From a bacterium (GTDB lineage: Bacteria > UBA4055): a DNA stretch of 55,751 nt. Below are positions 26,163 through 35,251 of this stretch, piece after piece. A program made the position numbers and the translations under genes. The notes under the pieces were generated by a model. The model searched no databases. It was not told where the DNA came from and saw nothing but the letters and a program-made list of their open reading frames with translations. The stretch is taken from the NCBI GenBank assembly GCA_029559475.1, contig JAKQBN010000007.1, positions 1 through 55,751 on the forward strand, written 5' to 3'. Positions within the stretch are counted from its first letter, which is position 1. Each line of letters begins with the position of its first letter.

Positions 26163-29039
26163 TCATCTCTTTTTCTTACTTTTCTCTTTTGTAAATAAAT
26201 CGGCTGTATATTTTTCATAAAGCTCGAATAAAAATTCCATTCGATTAGCTTCACTGACGAACGGCTGAGAACGGTAAGCCAGGTCAACGGCTTTATCGAG
26301 TTCGTTATGAGCTTTTACAAGTTCTGGCGGCATTGATAAAGGGTCGTATAGCTCAGCCAGTGAACTGTTTGGGAATAAAGCTCTTGTATCAAGTACCTTT
26401 TGTGCTGCTTTCTCGATATTAATTTCCTGAACTTTGGTTGTGTTTTCAGGCCATGGAAAGTTGTTGTAAACAATGCTTGCTGAATATTGAAAATCACTTT
26501 TCATTCGACCGCAAGTTGATTTCATCCATACTGTATGCATAAACGAAGTCATTACGCCAAATATGAATAAATTAGCATTTGGAATTATCAAAGCACTTCC
26601 GCTTGTAATTGTTGTTGGTTCTAAAATTCCTATAGGAATATATTTCCTGTATTCTGAAGAAACTTTTGGAATGATAATGTAATTGGTAATAGGTTGTCTT
26701 ATTTCTCCAAAAAGCATTGGCGTATCAGCAAGTCTGTTCGTTGCTGCTCTTTTACTGCTTAGTCTAAATTTCTTTGTTTTTTCTATTCGGTCAAGAATGA
26801 AATTTGATTTTCTTAAAAAATTAGGTTCAGCATTTTTTAACCATAAACACCACCGTTTCTTATTGTTTATGAATTCATCACCACCGGTGTAGCGCTTAAT
26901 TACATCATTGATAAAAGGTTCCTTCTTTAAAGCATATTCTTTCTCTTCATCAGACAAAATGAGATTACCTTCATCAATAGGCATACTGCCATAGTTCATT
27001 TCAGGTACTCTACAAATAGGTGATTTTCTATTTTCAAGAGTTATCTCTTTCCCGTCTATCAAATAAGGGCTTATATTTTTTACTATTTTTTGGTGTGCTA
27101 CACCTTTTACGTCTTCATACTCAAAAATGCTTTTATTATTTGTATCATAGTGAGCAAAGCTGATTATTACGCAATGGACAGCAGCTTTTCCTCTCGCTTC
27201 GTTACTCCATTTGAAGGTTCTATGAGCAAAATGAATCTTAATATTATATCTACTAAATAACTGGTTCCATAATACTCCTACTTGTTCCCCTTGTGAAATA
27301 GAATTTGTAGAAACAAAAGCGACTTTTGATTTAGAATTTTGTATATACTGAGCCGCTTTTATATACCATGAAGTTACATAATCGAGTACTCCTGCGCCTT
27401 TAACTCCTGTCCAGATTAATTCCATATCTAATTTCTGTTCAATATTCTGTTCTTTCTTACCAACAAACGGCGGATTACCCAATATGTAATCGAACATTAC
27501 CTGAGATTCAGGCTGAGGTTTTTTGCCTTTATAAATTTTGACGGATTCTGCTTCGATGTTTACGGTTCCGTATTTAACCGGTTCCGGTTCATTGACCATA
27601 TAAACATTCGCGTGTTTTGCTACAATATCAACAGTATTTACAGGGTTCAATAGGCTCTGCCAGTCTATTCTGAGAGCATTCCCGTTCACGATCATTGCCG
27701 ATTTTTTTAGCGGCAGCCTGATAAAATACTGCCCGAATTCATTGCTGATCTGCATATTCATCTGATGGTCTATCAGCCACATCGCGACCTCAGCTATACG
27801 CGCGGGAAATTCTTCGATCTCAATTCCGTAAAACTGATCGACATCAAGCCAGATAATCTCTCTTACATCGAGAACCCGGTCGGTATTTTGTAATACCCTT
27901 AATATCTCAAGTTCAAGAAGCCTCAGTTCGCGATATGTAATGACAAGGAAGTTGCCGCAGCCGCAGGCCGGATCGAGAAATTTAAGCGTGCTAAGTTTTT
28001 TATGAAATTCTACAAGTTTATTCCTGTTGCTTTTTACGGCTTCAAATTCAGCCCAGAGTTCATCAAGAAACAGAGGTTTGATCAACTTTAGGATGTTGGT
28101 TTCGCTCGTGTAATGCGCTCCAATGTTTCTGCGTTCAGTCGGGTTCATCACGCTCTGGAACATTGATCCGAAGATCGCAGGGGATATCTTGCTCCATTCG
28201 ATATTGCAGCAGTCCAACAGCGCCTGTCTCATCTTGGAATCAAAACTGGCGGTAGGCAATATCTCTTCAAAAAGTTTACCGTTCACATAAGGAAAATCTG
28301 CAAGCTGCTCATCAAGATTCTTATACCGTTTTTCGTTAGGCGTATTCAGTACCTGAAAAAGTTCCTGCAGTTTTGCCGCAAGGTCGCTTCCGTCAACATT
28401 AGTCCGCTGCTCAATATAATCCTGAAACTGCTGTTTATTGAAAATGGTTGTATCTTCCGAGAACAGACAAAAAAGAATACGAACAAGATAAACTTCTAGC
28501 GGATGACCAGAATACCCGATCTCTTTCAACCTGTCATGAAGCCTGCCCATAAGTTCGGCCGCCTTAATATTGGCCGGATCCTGCTCCTTATAGATCTTCT
28601 TCTGATAACCAAGCAGATGTCCGAAATGCTGAACATTATTAACAAGCTCATTCAGTTTAAACTCGATCAGCTTGTCTTCTTCGAGATCGAATAGCCTGAA
28701 ATATTCAAAGTCAGAAACAAGAATGAATTTCGGCAACTCTTCCTGTCTTATGGCTTTCAAATAATCCCTTGCCTGTTGATATGCCTTGTCGAGGTTTTTC
28801 CCTCTGCTTTTCATTTCGATAAGGATCATCTGAGGCCAGAAAAGATCAATATAGCCTTCATGATCGTCGAGCTTTTTCACTCTGTGCTCAAAATTGGAAA
28901 CTTTCCGCTGGCTTATCCCGAAAACATTGAAAAATTCAAACAGAAAAGTTTTCGCTTCCGCATCCTCATTAAAAGCATTTCCCCACTCTTTTGAAAAGTG
29001 GGTAGCGCGTTCTTTTATTTCATTCCAGCTTAGAGCCAT
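26163..29039 (-). CDS. MmeI-like single-chain restriction-modification enzyme (Type IIL/IIG)
   Basis: A 958-residue protein combining cleavage, methylation and recognition. The N-terminal PD-(D/E)xK nuclease has Asp65 and E75-M-K77 in DLFWPQMILIEMKS. A helical linker carries the IGAHYTSETNILKLI segment. The adenine methyltransferase follows with SAM motif I DPACGCGNF (356-364) and catalytic motif IV NPPF (522-525). The target-recognition and C-terminal helical parts occupy the last 350 residues. In this family one chain cuts, methylates one strand for protection and sets specificity, so no separate hsdS or methylase is needed, and none is present. All key residues are intact, so it should be active. 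It sits among housekeeping genes on the same strand, probably a later arrival. Confidence 0.9.
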   Translation of the reverse strand: MALSWNEIKERATHFSKEWGNAFNEDAEAKTFLFEFFNVFGISQRKVSNFEHRVKKLDDHEGYIDLFWPQMILIEMKSRGKNLDKAYQQARDYLKAIRQEELPKFILVSDFEYFRLFDLEEDKLIEFKLNELVNNVQHFGHLLGYQKKIYKEQDPANIKAAELMGRLHDRLKEIGYSGHPLEVYLVRILFCLFSEDTTIFNKQQFQDYIEQRTNVDGSDLAAKLQELFQVLNTPNEKRYKNLDEQLADFPYVNGKLFEEILPTASFDSKMRQALLDCCNIEWSKISPAIFGSMFQSVMNPTERRNIGAHYTSETNILKLIKPLFLDELWAEFEAVKSNRNKLVEFHKKLSTLKFLDPACGCGNFLVITYRELRLLELEILRVLQNTDRVLDVREIIWLDVDQFYGIEIEEFPARIAEVAMWLIDHQMNMQISNEFGQYFIRLPLKKSAMIVNGNALRIDWQSLLNPVNTVDIVAKHANVYMVNEPEPVKYGTVNIEAESVKIYKGKKPQPESQVMFDYILGNPPFVGKKEQNIEQKLDMELIWTGVKGAGVLDYVTSWYIKAAQYIQNSKSKVAFVSTNSISQGEQVGVLWNQLFSRYNIKIHFAHRTFKWSNEARGKAAVHCVIISFAHYDTNNKSIFEYEDVKGVAHQKIVKNISPYLIDGKEITLENRKSPICRVPEMNYGSMPIDEGNLILSDEEKEYALKKEPFINDVIKRYTGGDEFINNKKRWCLWLKNAEPNFLRKSNFILDRIEKTKKFRLSSKRAATNRLADTPMLFGEIRQPITNYIIIPKVSSEYRKYIPIGILEPTTITSGSALIIPNANLFIFGVMTSFMHTVWMKSTCGRMKSDFQYSASIVYNNFPWPENTTKVQEINIEKAAQKVLDTRALFPNSSLAELYDPLSMPPELVKAHNELDKAVDLAYRSQPFVSEANRMEFLFELYEKYTADLFTKEKSKKKR

Positions 29040-29074
29040 AAAATTCTCGTATTAACATTCATCGTCTTCTACTC

Positions 29075-29794
29075 TCATATCATAGCCTCTGCGAATTTTC
29101 TGACAATTTCTTTGTCATCTGACTTTTCAAGCACATTGCCTACAACAATAAAATCAGCTCCGGCATCTACAAGAGTTGCTGCATATTCCGGCGTCCTGAT
29201 GCCTCCGCCCACGATCAGCGGAACTGATATTTCGGCTTTCACGGCTTTGATGATCTCGGGTGAAACCGGATTCTTCGCTCCGCTTCCCGCTTCGAGATAA
29301 ACATATTTCATGCCTATCATTTCCCCGGCGAGGGCGTGAGCAACGATGTTCGGTATATTTGATGATGGCAAAGGCTGAGTTTTACTGACGCGTTCGACTG
29401 AAGTCCTGTAGCCGCATTCGATAAGAATATATGCTGTCGGTAATACTTTAAGCCCGAGCTTTTTAACGAACGGGGCAGCTTTGACGTGATGCTCTATGAG
29501 AAAATCAGGATTCCTGCCGCTGATTAAAGTAATGAAAAGTATCCCGTCAGCGTAAGGCGTGACCTGCTCTGATGAACCCGGGAAAAGGATGAATGGAACT
29601 TTTGCGCACGATCTTATCTCTTTCGCGATCGCGTTGAAATCGTTTTTTACAGGCTGACTGCTCCCGTAAAAGAAAACGTCAGCCCCATGTTCCTGATACT
29701 GACCGACCTTATGTTTTACACCTATGGGACCTATCTTATCGGGATCTATCAGAACGATCAGACCCGCTCTGTTCCCGCTTTTTTTTTCAAGCAC
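29075..29794 (-). CDS. Geranylgeranylglyceryl phosphate synthase family (PcrB/GGGPS)
   Basis: A 239-residue TIM-barrel prenyltransferase. Recognisable blocks are LIDPDKIG near the start, FFYGSSQP, FILFPGSSEQV, TAYILIECGYRT, the MKYVYLEAGSGA segment (active-site YLEAGSGA), VSPEIIKAVK and LIVGGGIRTPE phosphate-binding loops. The family joins a polyprenyl diphosphate to sn-glycerol-1-phosphate, making an ether link as in archaeal lipids; bacterial homologues occur in Bacteroidetes and other FCB phyla and, as heptaprenyl enzymes, in Firmicutes. Start is GTG at 29794, 6 bases after an AGGA that overlaps the end of the LysM gene. Chain length of the prenyl donor cannot be settled by eye. Confidence 0.92.
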   Translation of the reverse strand: MLEKKSGNRAGLIVLIDPDKIGPIGVKHKVGQYQEHGADVFFYGSSQPVKNDFNAIAKEIRSCAKVPFILFPGSSEQVTPYADGILFITLISGRNPDFLIEHHVKAAPFVKKLGLKVLPTAYILIECGYRTSVERVSKTQPLPSSNIPNIVAHALAGEMIGMKYVYLEAGSGAKNPVSPEIIKAVKAEISVPLIVGGGIRTPEYAATLVDAGADFIVVGNVLEKSDDKEIVRKFAEAMI

Positions 29795-29802
29795 AAAAAT
29801 TC

Positions 29803-31338
29803 CTAACTTTTTTTAACTATATATTTTCTTCCCTTTATGACCGTGTTTTTGGTCATATTGTTTATCTTTTTGAAATCCTGTTCGGTCATTCCGAATTTAT
29901 TAGATATTCTTCCTACGGAATCGCCGGATCTTGCCGTGTAATACTGATATTTATAACCTTTTATCAGCAGAACGACGCCCGGTGTCAGGTATTTTTTTCC
30001 TGTGTCTTTCGGATTCCATTCCTTTAAATCGCTTACGCTAACTCCGTATAGATCGGCTATCTTCTGAAGATTATCGCCTTTCTTTATCTTATGATTGATC
30101 CTTATGAACGATTTTGAATACTTGGACTTCTGAGAACCCGCCTTTTTCTTACTGCTTTCTTTCTCAGGCACGAATTTTTTCGGATCTTTAATATAATCCT
30201 CATAAGAAGCAAGATAGCCGTCACCTTCTTCCGCTTCCGGACCGGCGCTTTTCAGGTCATGGTCATCAGGATTGGTCAGTATAATCACCATAGCGGCGAA
30301 ATTTGAAAAATTCTCTGTAAGAACATCTTTTTTCAAATCTTTTTGTTCCAGACTGTATTTCTCTGTTTCGACAATTGTGGCGATGATATTAAATTCATTG
30401 CCTTTTCTGCTAACAGATTTGATGCGCCTGATAACTTCTGCCGTAGAAGCGCCTGTATTGTTTCTGATGTTTTTGTAGGCTTTTGTGTTCTCAAGCCTCC
30501 AAATGCTCCCGTTCTTCGTACCTTCATAATAAGATGTCATTACGGCGGGTATGTAGGCGTAAATTTCGCTCAAACCATTATCTTTCAGCCTGTTCTTGAT
30601 GAATTTTACATATTTAAGAGAGCGGATATAAGTTTCTTTTATACCTATTCTGTCGCTCAGGTAATTTATATAATTTTCATAAACTGATTTGATAAACTCA
30701 TCTGTGGGCTTTAGATCGGTTTTTTCGAAAAGCGCTTTCGTCTTCTCTTCGGCATACGTGTAATTCGCGTTATTCTGCTTTACCTTATATACTTCAGTGT
30801 TCTGCTCGATCACGACTTCGTTCGGGTCTTTCCCGTTCGATAAAAGCTCTTCGTCGAAATACAATGACTCGTAAATATCGAAGATATTCGGACTTGATTC
30901 CTTTACGCTTTTGTCGCTGAACTCAGCCCAGAAATTCTCGAGCATGACTCTGTCGGACAGCTTCAGATCGCCGTAAAGATACTCGAGAGACTCAAGAAGA
31001 TTATCGAACATCAGTTTGGCTTTTGTAAGCTCTGCGTTCTGATAAAATGAAAGCAGATCGAAAAATTTCCTTTCGCAGTTGTCCTGTATCTCGTCCCTGT
31101 ATATCTCGACTATCCTGCTTTCACCCGTATCTTCGCGTATCACAAGATCGTTCGCACCGAGCATATCCTCATCGGCGTTGCTGATCTCTTCCGGAGTTAC
31201 TGTCTCAGCTTTTGAAGTACTGTCAGCAGCCTGAACGGTCTCCGGCTTCCTCATTTCGGTACTTAGCACACATGAATAAAAGACCAGTTGCAGAATTATC
31301 AGACATGCGTAAAATGTTTTTCTTTTATATTCAGCCAT
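29803..31338 (-). CDS. LysM lipoprotein with degenerate transglycosylase-like domain
   Basis: 511 residues starting with a lipoprotein signal (lipobox ending YSC, Cys23). A charged helical region runs to about 210. Residues about 215-370 follow the outline of MltD-like lytic transglycosylases (IYAYIPAVMTSYYEG at 259-273; FAAMVIILTNPDDHDLK later), but where active enzymes have a VES motif with the catalytic Glu this protein has VMTS. Two LysM repeats (about 412-460 and 466-511) provide peptidoglycan binding. It is therefore probably a wall-binding, envelope-localised protein that no longer cuts glycan. The gene is 15 bases downstream of eno on the same strand. Confidence 0.8.
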   Translation of the reverse strand: MAEYKRKTFYACLIILQLVFYSCVLSTEMRKPETVQAADSTSKAETVTPEEISNADEDMLGANDLVIREDTGESRIVEIYRDEIQDNCERKFFDLLSFYQNAELTKAKLMFDNLLESLEYLYGDLKLSDRVMLENFWAEFSDKSVKESSPNIFDIYESLYFDEELLSNGKDPNEVVIEQNTEVYKVKQNNANYTYAEEKTKALFEKTDLKPTDEFIKSVYENYINYLSDRIGIKETYIRSLKYVKFIKNRLKDNGLSEIYAYIPAVMTSYYEGTKNGSIWRLENTKAYKNIRNNTGASTAEVIRRIKSVSRKGNEFNIIATIVETEKYSLEQKDLKKDVLTENFSNFAAMVIILTNPDDHDLKSAGPEAEEGDGYLASYEDYIKDPKKFVPEKESSKKKAGSQKSKYSKSFIRINHKIKKGDNLQKIADLYGVSVSDLKEWNPKDTGKKYLTPGVVLLIKGYKYQYYTARSGDSVGRISNKFGMTEQDFKKINNMTKNTVIKGRKYIVKKS

Positions 31339-31353
31339 ATTTTACACTAGATC

Positions 31354-32670
<1,317 letters not shown>

Positions 32671-33354
32671 TTATTTAAAACTATTCATATCCGGCAGATT
32701 ATGTTTCGGCGCTTCCAGTTTTATGCCGTCTTCATTTTCTTCTTCGGTTTCTTCCTTAGGCGGAGTATAAACATAACCCTCTGTCCAAGGTACATATCCT
32801 GTAACTTTGGTTTCTTCGAGCATCTTCTCTTTTGAAACATAAAGATCCTCAACGCTGGCCTTGGATGTTTTTAGGTAGAGAGAATACACTGTTGATCTGT
32901 AAAAATCTATCGGTTCGTTAACCGTCATATTCACAAAATTATTCTTCATCATATTTGTCATGCCCTCTGGCGCGGCTTTATCCACAAAGGTGATACCGTA
33001 AAGCATTATAAGTAGAGCTGCTATGCAGAATCCCTTGAACATTCCCACAAAAAATCCGAGAGTTCTGTCGGCGGGAGTGTATTCATATTCCGGAATTTTT
33101 GTTATCTTTCCGAGAATATAAGTCAGGATCATAAAGACAACGAGAGTGGCTATAAGTACGCTTATAAAAGCCGCCAGTCCTTCAAGACCTGCCATATATT
33201 TCAGAAGCAAACCCTTAAGAAGTGTGGCAAGACCGGGCATAAATCCAAGGGTTAGAAGCAGTTTCTCAACACCGAATTTGTAATTGACCACACCTCTCAC
33301 TTTTCCGTTCCATCCGAAGAATATCATCAGTACCAAAGTAATTAAAGACATCAT
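32671..33354 (-). CDS. cvpA: CvpA family membrane protein
   Basis: 227 residues with four hydrophobic segments in the first 125: LITLVLMIFFGW, LLLTLGFMPGLATLLKG, FISVLIATLVVFMILTYILG and MFKGFCIAALLIMLYGITF, and the family-typical (A/D)RxLGFFVGMFKG turn before the last one. The remaining 100 residues are a charged cytoplasmic or periplasmic tail without a known domain. CvpA proteins are inner-membrane proteins linked to colicin V production and envelope stress; exact function is unresolved. A second Met directly follows the first. Confidence 0.8.
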   Translation of the reverse strand: MMSLITLVLMIFFGWNGKVRGVVNYKFGVEKLLLTLGFMPGLATLLKGLLLKYMAGLEGLAAFISVLIATLVVFMILTYILGKITKIPEYEYTPADRTLGFFVGMFKGFCIAALLIMLYGITFVDKAAPEGMTNMMKNNFVNMTVNEPIDFYRSTVYSLYLKTSKASVEDLYVSKEKMLEETKVTGYVPWTEGYVYTPPKEETEEENEDGIKLEAPKHNLPDMNSFK

Positions 33355-33366
33355 TTTATTTTCCCT

Positions 33367-34368
33367 TTATTTAAATAATTTTTCAGTTTTTACTTTCAGA
33401 CGCTGAAGAACTCCACTGTCTATTCTTTGGTCCGGTTCTGTTCGGGGCAGAGAATTAATAAGTTCTACTAGTTCCCTGTTCAGCTCTGAAACCGATCCTT
33501 TTGCGCATCCCGTGTCCGCGACCAATGAAAGTATATAATATATCTCCATAAAATCTTTAAATGTCAAGATATCATAATTAAAAATTCGTTCGCATTTCTG
33601 CTTTAATGACCCGATCTCCGCAATTTTATTTTTAACGATCCCGCTGCAGATATTATCTAATTCACGGATAATATTTCCGAAATATTTAACAAATTCGTCA
33701 GATGTTTTTGAGATAGAATCTTTTCCGGTAATGATCGTTAGATAATTTATATCTTTGGAAAAATAACCTGATGAATCTATGCAGTAAGCTTTTAAATCTG
33801 ATAAAATCTCCTCAGCACTTCCGAATAATCTTATCGCAGGTATTGTCAAGACTGAAAAACATTTGAGTCCCGTACCGAAATAATCAAGTGAAGCCGTAAG
33901 ATAGTTTCCGTTTTTATCTGCAGCGAATTCGCTGTAGTCGAACAATTTTATAAATTTTAGGCATCTGCCGTAAGCGATCTCTATGTCTTTCCCTGTCGCA
34001 TGGGCGAAAAAGGTTAAATGATCGTTATAGTTAGTAAGCAGATAAGAATCAGTCGTTTCGTAATGATACAATTTCATGCGGCTGAGAATTTCTTTACTCC
34101 TGTTCGGAAGTATCCTGAATTTCTGAAGTCTTGTAATATCTGCATCATCTGACGAAGATATGTCAATTACCTTTACTTCGCCTTCGCCGATCATTTTCTC
34201 AAGAACTTCATCGGTTTTTTTCCCGATCTGCCTGACTGCACTTAAGTCAGCCTGATCGGGGAAATTTATATATTTAAAATTCCGTACTATTTTTACAGAT
34301 GAATACAATGATACCCGGTTATCGTCTGACATGAACCAATCAGGTATACGCCTTGTTAGATCAGGCAT
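33367..34368 (-). CDS. McsB-like phosphagen-kinase fold protein lacking catalytic arginines
   Basis: 333 residues that follow the protein-arginine kinase McsB through most of its length: PDWFMSDDNRVSLYSSVKIVRNFKYINFP (10-38) against the usual SSRIRLARN; NYNDHLTF (113-120) against NEEDHxRI; NYLTASLDYFGTGLKCFSVLTIPA (155-178) against GYLTxxPxNxGTGLRASVxxHLPA. The ATP-phosphate-binding Arg of SSR is Val25, the Arg after DHx is Thr, and the RGTYGE loop is absent. Known phosphagen kinases need those arginines, so the protein probably lacks kinase activity and may bind arginine phosphate or a partner. It overlaps the lipA stop by 8 bases; mcsA, clpC or ctsR are not nearby. Confidence 0.75.
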   Translation of the reverse strand: MPDLTRRIPDWFMSDDNRVSLYSSVKIVRNFKYINFPDQADLSAVRQIGKKTDEVLEKMIGEGEVKVIDISSSDDADITRLQKFRILPNRSKEILSRMKLYHYETTDSYLLTNYNDHLTFFAHATGKDIEIAYGRCLKFIKLFDYSEFAADKNGNYLTASLDYFGTGLKCFSVLTIPAIRLFGSAEEILSDLKAYCIDSSGYFSKDINYLTIITGKDSISKTSDEFVKYFGNIIRELDNICSGIVKNKIAEIGSLKQKCERIFNYDILTFKDFMEIYYILSLVADTGCAKGSVSELNRELVELINSLPRTEPDQRIDSGVLQRLKVKTEKLFK

Positions 34369-35251
34369 TTTTCAAATCCTTCCTTATTGATGCGATAATT
34401 TCAGAAGCGTTGTATGAGCTTCTTGTAAATGGCGACGCATAAACATTTTTTATTCCGTAAGATCTCGCTGTTTCGGCAAATCTTTCGAACCATTCGGGTT
34501 CAAGATACTTTTGTACTTCAATATTTAATTTGGAAGGCCTCAAATACTGCCCGCAGGTAAATATATCTACTCCCGTTTCCGCCAGGTCGGAAAGCAGTCT
34601 TTTCAGCTGCTCGTCCGTCTCGCCCAGACCTACCATTATACCGGATTTTGACAGCATGTTCCTGTTATCATTCTTTATCCCCTTGAGAAAAGCCAGTGAT
34701 CGGTCGTAATCGGCCTCAGGACGCACTCTGGAATAAAGTTCCCTTACGGTTTCGACGTTATGATTAAATATTTCCGGCTTTTCGATCGAAACTCTTTTTC
34801 TGTCCTTTTCCACTCCTTTAAAATCAGGCGTCAGAACTTCAATCGTAGCATTAGATACCTTTCTTATTTCTTTTATCGTTTCGGCAAAATGACCCGACCC
34901 GCCGTCGGGTAGATCATCGCGGGTTACTGAGGTTATTACCGCGTGCAGTAAACCCATACTCCGAACCATTTCAGCGATCTTTGCGGGTTCGTCCGGATCG
35001 ACTTTTTCAGGAGTTGTATGGTTTATATTGCAGAATCTGCAGTTGCGCGAGCATTTATCACCCAGTATCATAAATGTAGCCGTTTTCTTTTTACCGAAGC
35101 ACTCGCAGAGGTTGGGGCATCTCGCTTCTTCGCAGACTGTGTGAAGATTCTTTCTTCTAAGCTCCTTTTTTAATTCAAGGACTTCCCCGTCATGCCTGAA
35201 ATCAATTTTTATCCACGGCGGAAGTTTGTTGCTTTTTTCATTTCCTGTCAT
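34361..35251 (-). CDS. lipA: Lipoyl synthase
   Basis: 296-residue radical SAM enzyme that inserts two sulfurs into protein-bound octanoate, making the lipoyl cofactor of 2-oxoacid dehydrogenases and the glycine cleavage system. Both iron-sulfur sites are visible: the auxiliary cluster CEEARCPNLCECF (CX4CX5C pattern) and the radical SAM cluster CSRNCRFCN (CX3CX2C). VTRDDLPDGGSGHFAETI, NHNVETVRELY and GQYLRPSKLN follow as in all LipA, and the C-terminal RSSYNA serine is present. No lipB lies in the window. It overlaps the histidine-kinase stop by 14 bases and the McsB-like start by 8, so the three are one transcription unit. Confidence 0.96.
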   Translation of the reverse strand: MTGNEKSNKLPPWIKIDFRHDGEVLELKKELRRKNLHTVCEEARCPNLCECFGKKKTATFMILGDKCSRNCRFCNINHTTPEKVDPDEPAKIAEMVRSMGLLHAVITSVTRDDLPDGGSGHFAETIKEIRKVSNATIEVLTPDFKGVEKDRKRVSIEKPEIFNHNVETVRELYSRVRPEADYDRSLAFLKGIKNDNRNMLSKSGIMVGLGETDEQLKRLLSDLAETGVDIFTCGQYLRPSKLNIEVQKYLEPEWFERFAETARSYGIKNVYASPFTRSSYNASEIIASIRKDLKNA

